Shown: positions 20,213-21,507 of the stretch, one piece after another
Layout: each line of letters begins with the position of its first letter
Position numbering within the stretch: the first letter of the stretch is position 1
Source of the DNA: Saccoglossus kowalevskii
Lineage: Eukaryota > Hemichordata > Enteropneusta > Harrimaniidae
DNA: 21,507 bases
Reading direction: 5' to 3'
Assembly: GCF_000003605.2 (NCBI RefSeq)
Contig: NW_003155853.1
Coordinates: forward strand, 1-21,507
Notes under the pieces: model-generated
What the model was told of the DNA's origin: nothing
What the model saw: only the letters and a program-made list of their open reading frames with translations
Database searches by the model: none
Position numbers and translations under genes: made by a program

Positions 20213-21380
20213 TTCAAAATCTCAGTGTGAGTCTATGGTGGGTATGAACTAAGTGAATAGGCTGGTTGAAAACACTCTGCCTAAGTTCAAAATCTATGTG
20301 TGAGTCTATGGTGGGTATGAACTAAGTGAATAGGCTGGTTGAAAACACTCTGCCTAAGTTCAAAATCTATGTGTGAGTCTATGGTGGGTATGAACTAAGT
20401 GAATAGGCTGGTTGAAAACACTCTGCCTAAGTTCAAAATCTCAGTGTGAGTCTATGGTGGGTATGAACTAAGTGAATAGGCTGGTTGAAAACACTCTGCC
20501 TAAGTTCAAAATCTATGTGTGAGTCTATGGTGGGTATGAACTAAGTGAATAGGCTGGTTGAAAACACTCTGCCTAAGTTCAAAATCTATGTGTGAGTCTA
20601 TGGTGGGTATGAACTAAGTGAATAGGCTGGTTGAAAACACTCTGCCTAAGTTCAAAATCTATGTGTGAGTCTATGGTGGGTATGAACTAAGTGAATAGGC
20701 TGGTTGAAAACACTCTGCCTAAGTTCAAAATCTATGTGTGAGTCTATGGTGGGTATGAACTAAGTGAATAGGCTGGTTGAAAACACTCTGCCTAAGTTCA
20801 AAATCTATGTGTGAGTCTATGGTGGGTATGAACTAAGTGAATAGGCTGGTTGAAAACACTCTGCCTAAGTTCAAAATCTATGTGTGAGTCTATGGTGGGT
20901 ATGAACTAAGTGAATAGGCTGGTTGAAAACACTCTGCCTAAGTTCAAAATCTATGTGTGAGTCTATGGTGGGTATGAACTAAGTGAATAGGCTGGTTGAA
21001 AACACTCTGCCTAAGTTCAAAATCTATGTGTGAGTCTATGGTGGGTATGAACTAAGTGAATAGGCTGGTTGAAAACACTCTGCCTAAGTTCAAAATATAT
21101 GTGTGAGTCTATGGTGGGTATGAACTAAGTGAATAGGCTGGTTGAAAACACTCTGCCTAAGTTCAAAATCTATGTGTGAGTCTATGGTGGGTATGAACTA
21201 AGTGAATAGGCTGGTTGAAAACACTCTGCCTAAGTTCAAAATCTATGTGTGAGTCTATGGTGGGTATGAACTAAGTGAATAGGCTGGTTGAAAACACTCT
21301 GCCTAAGTTCAAAATCTATGTGTGAGTCTATGGTGGGTATGAACTAAGTGAATAGGCTGGTTGAAAACACTCTGCCTAAG
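20140..21380. repeat. Right-hand segment without T-end monomers (M277-M293)
   Basis: None of these 17 copies is T-end. There are CAG copies at 20213 and 20432 and an atatatg copy at 21089; from M282 onward all others appear consensus. In its lack of T-end copies it resembles the left edge of the window. No gene or non-satellite sequence is present. Confidence 0.82.
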
Positions 21381-21507
21381 TTCAAAATCTATGTGTGAGT
21401 CTATGGTGGGTATGAACTAAGTGAATAGGCTGGTTGAAACACTCTGTCTAAGTTCAAATCTATGTGTGAGTCTATGGTGGGTATGAACTAGTGATAGGCT
21501 GGTGAAA
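21381..21507. repeat. Indel-rich final copies M294 and partial M295
   Basis: The last 71 bases hold five single-base deletions, each within a run of two to four identical bases: gaaac for gaaaac near 21437; ttcaaatc for ttcaaaatc at 21453; gaactag for gaactaag; gtgatagg for gtgaatagg; and ggtgaaa for ggttgaaa at the very end. M294 is 72 bp and T-end. The partial copy stops inside the A-run of position 57-60. Upstream, the whole 21.4 kb has only nine indel-bearing copies, so this looks like low-quality sequence at a contig or read end rather than biological decay. Confidence 0.85.

Larger units (their letters stand above)
1..21507. repeat. 73-bp satellite DNA array, about 294.8 copies
   Basis: The entire window is a head-to-tail array of one 73-bp monomer in a single orientation. 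Landmarks in order are ttcaaaa (1-7), ctatgtgtgag (9-19), ctatggtgggtatg (21-34), gaactaag (34-41), aataggctgg (44-53), gttgaaaac (53-61) and cactctgcctaag (61-73). Phasing gives 294 full copies and a 55-base remnant; only nine full copies depart from 73 bp. Copies are about 99% identical to the consensus. No spacer, unique sequence or inversion interrupts the array, and both window ends lie inside monomers, so the real array is longer. Known biology: such arrays are typical of eukaryotic heterochromatin. Because 73 is 1 modulo 3, every stop codon recurs in all three frames, so a perfect array has no stop-free run above about 70 nt on + or about 110 nt on -. It therefore has no coding capacity. 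Family name and host are not recognised. Confidence 0.98.

Noticed and set aside
1-21507. CRISPR array
   Set aside because: Regular repeats are present, but there are no spacers: each 73-bp unit abuts the next and every part of the unit is conserved.
1-21507. Protein-coding genes or a repetitive protein (73-bp repeat read as codons)
   Set aside because: 73 is not a multiple of three, and each copy has seven stop triplets on + and five on -. All frames close within about 70 nt (+) or 110 nt (-) in the perfect array. The few indels do not open a long frame.
1-21507. Bacterial or phage accessory region or defence system
   Set aside because: No genes, operons, RNA genes or unique sequence. A 21.5-kb pure satellite is typical of eukaryotic heterochromatin.
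1-21507. CENP-B box in the monomer
   Set aside because: The known box needs CG-containing core words; the consensus has no CG, and the three mutated copies with a CG do not build the motif.
1-21507. Telomeric repeat or G-quadruplex array
   Set aside because: The only G-rich word, ggtggg, has one run of three G per 73 bp, too sparse for quadruplexes; no short telomere-type unit is present.
1-21507. Known satellites such as primate alpha satellite
   Set aside because: The monomer length (73 bp) and sequence do not resemble any family I can recall; naming one would be a guess.
1-21507. A single higher-order repeat period across the whole window
   Set aside because: Spacings between CAG copies range from 1 to 24 monomers with no common divisor, and module periods differ (6, 7, 12/13, 18). 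Higher-order structure is patchy.

Overview
The whole 21,507-base window is one satellite DNA array. A 73-bp monomer repeats head to tail in a single orientation, with 294 complete copies plus a 55-base partial copy at the right end. There is no unique flanking sequence, no interruption, no mobile element and no gene. I phased every copy by eye, setting monomer position 1 to the first t of the word ttcaaaa. Monomers are numbered M1 (start 1) to M295 (start 21453). The copy lengths sum exactly to the window: 285 copies of 73 bp, one of 74, five of 72, three of 71, and the 55-base remnant.

Source: a long, homogeneous tandem array with no coding capacity is typical of eukaryotic constitutive heterochromatin (centromeric, pericentromeric or subtelomeric satellite). 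I do not recognise the monomer as a named satellite family and cannot assign a species. Consensus composition is A22 T22 G19 C10 (about 40% GC, G-rich on this strand), with no CpG. The copies differ from the consensus by roughly 1%. Most of that is a handful of shared variants; private changes number only about 20 substitutions in the window. This points to recent or ongoing homogenisation.

Recurrent variants are: (i) c to t at monomer position 68 (gcctaag to gtctaag, 'T-end'), 81 copies; (ii) a two-base change at 11-12 (tctatgtg to tctcagtg, 'CAG'), 35 copies; (iii) g30 to t (ggtggttatg), 11 copies; (iv) c9 to a (aaaatatatg), 7 copies; (v) g56 to c (ggttcaaaac), 4 copies in two adjacent pairs; (vi) g28 to t (ggttggtatg), 3 copies; (vii) a11 to t (tctttgtg), 2 copies; (viii) a shared 2-base deletion (cactgtct), 3 copies; (ix) a shared 1-base deletion (ggtggtatg), 2 copies.

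Layout: 1-1824 has no T-end copies and several CAG copies. 1752-4234 holds recurring multi-monomer modules. 4016-5621 has no T-end copies. 5622-8247 is T-end rich and contains a tandemly duplicated 12/13-monomer block. 8248-9123 holds a 511-bp-offset duplication. 9197-12042 is mostly plain, with a module marked by a shared deletion. 12625-13500 is twelve consecutive consensus monomers. 14012-19338 repeats modules already seen in the left half, in new combinations. 20140-21380 is again without T-end copies. The last ~70 bases carry a cluster of homopolymer deletions that looks like an unpolished contig or read end.

The main observation beyond 'satellite' is that variant monomers are not randomly placed. 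They form patchy higher-order repeats (5-, 6-, 7- and 12/13-monomer modules, and long-range blocks up to 13 or more monomers), as expected from unequal exchange and segmental duplication. I found no new protein- or RNA-based system.
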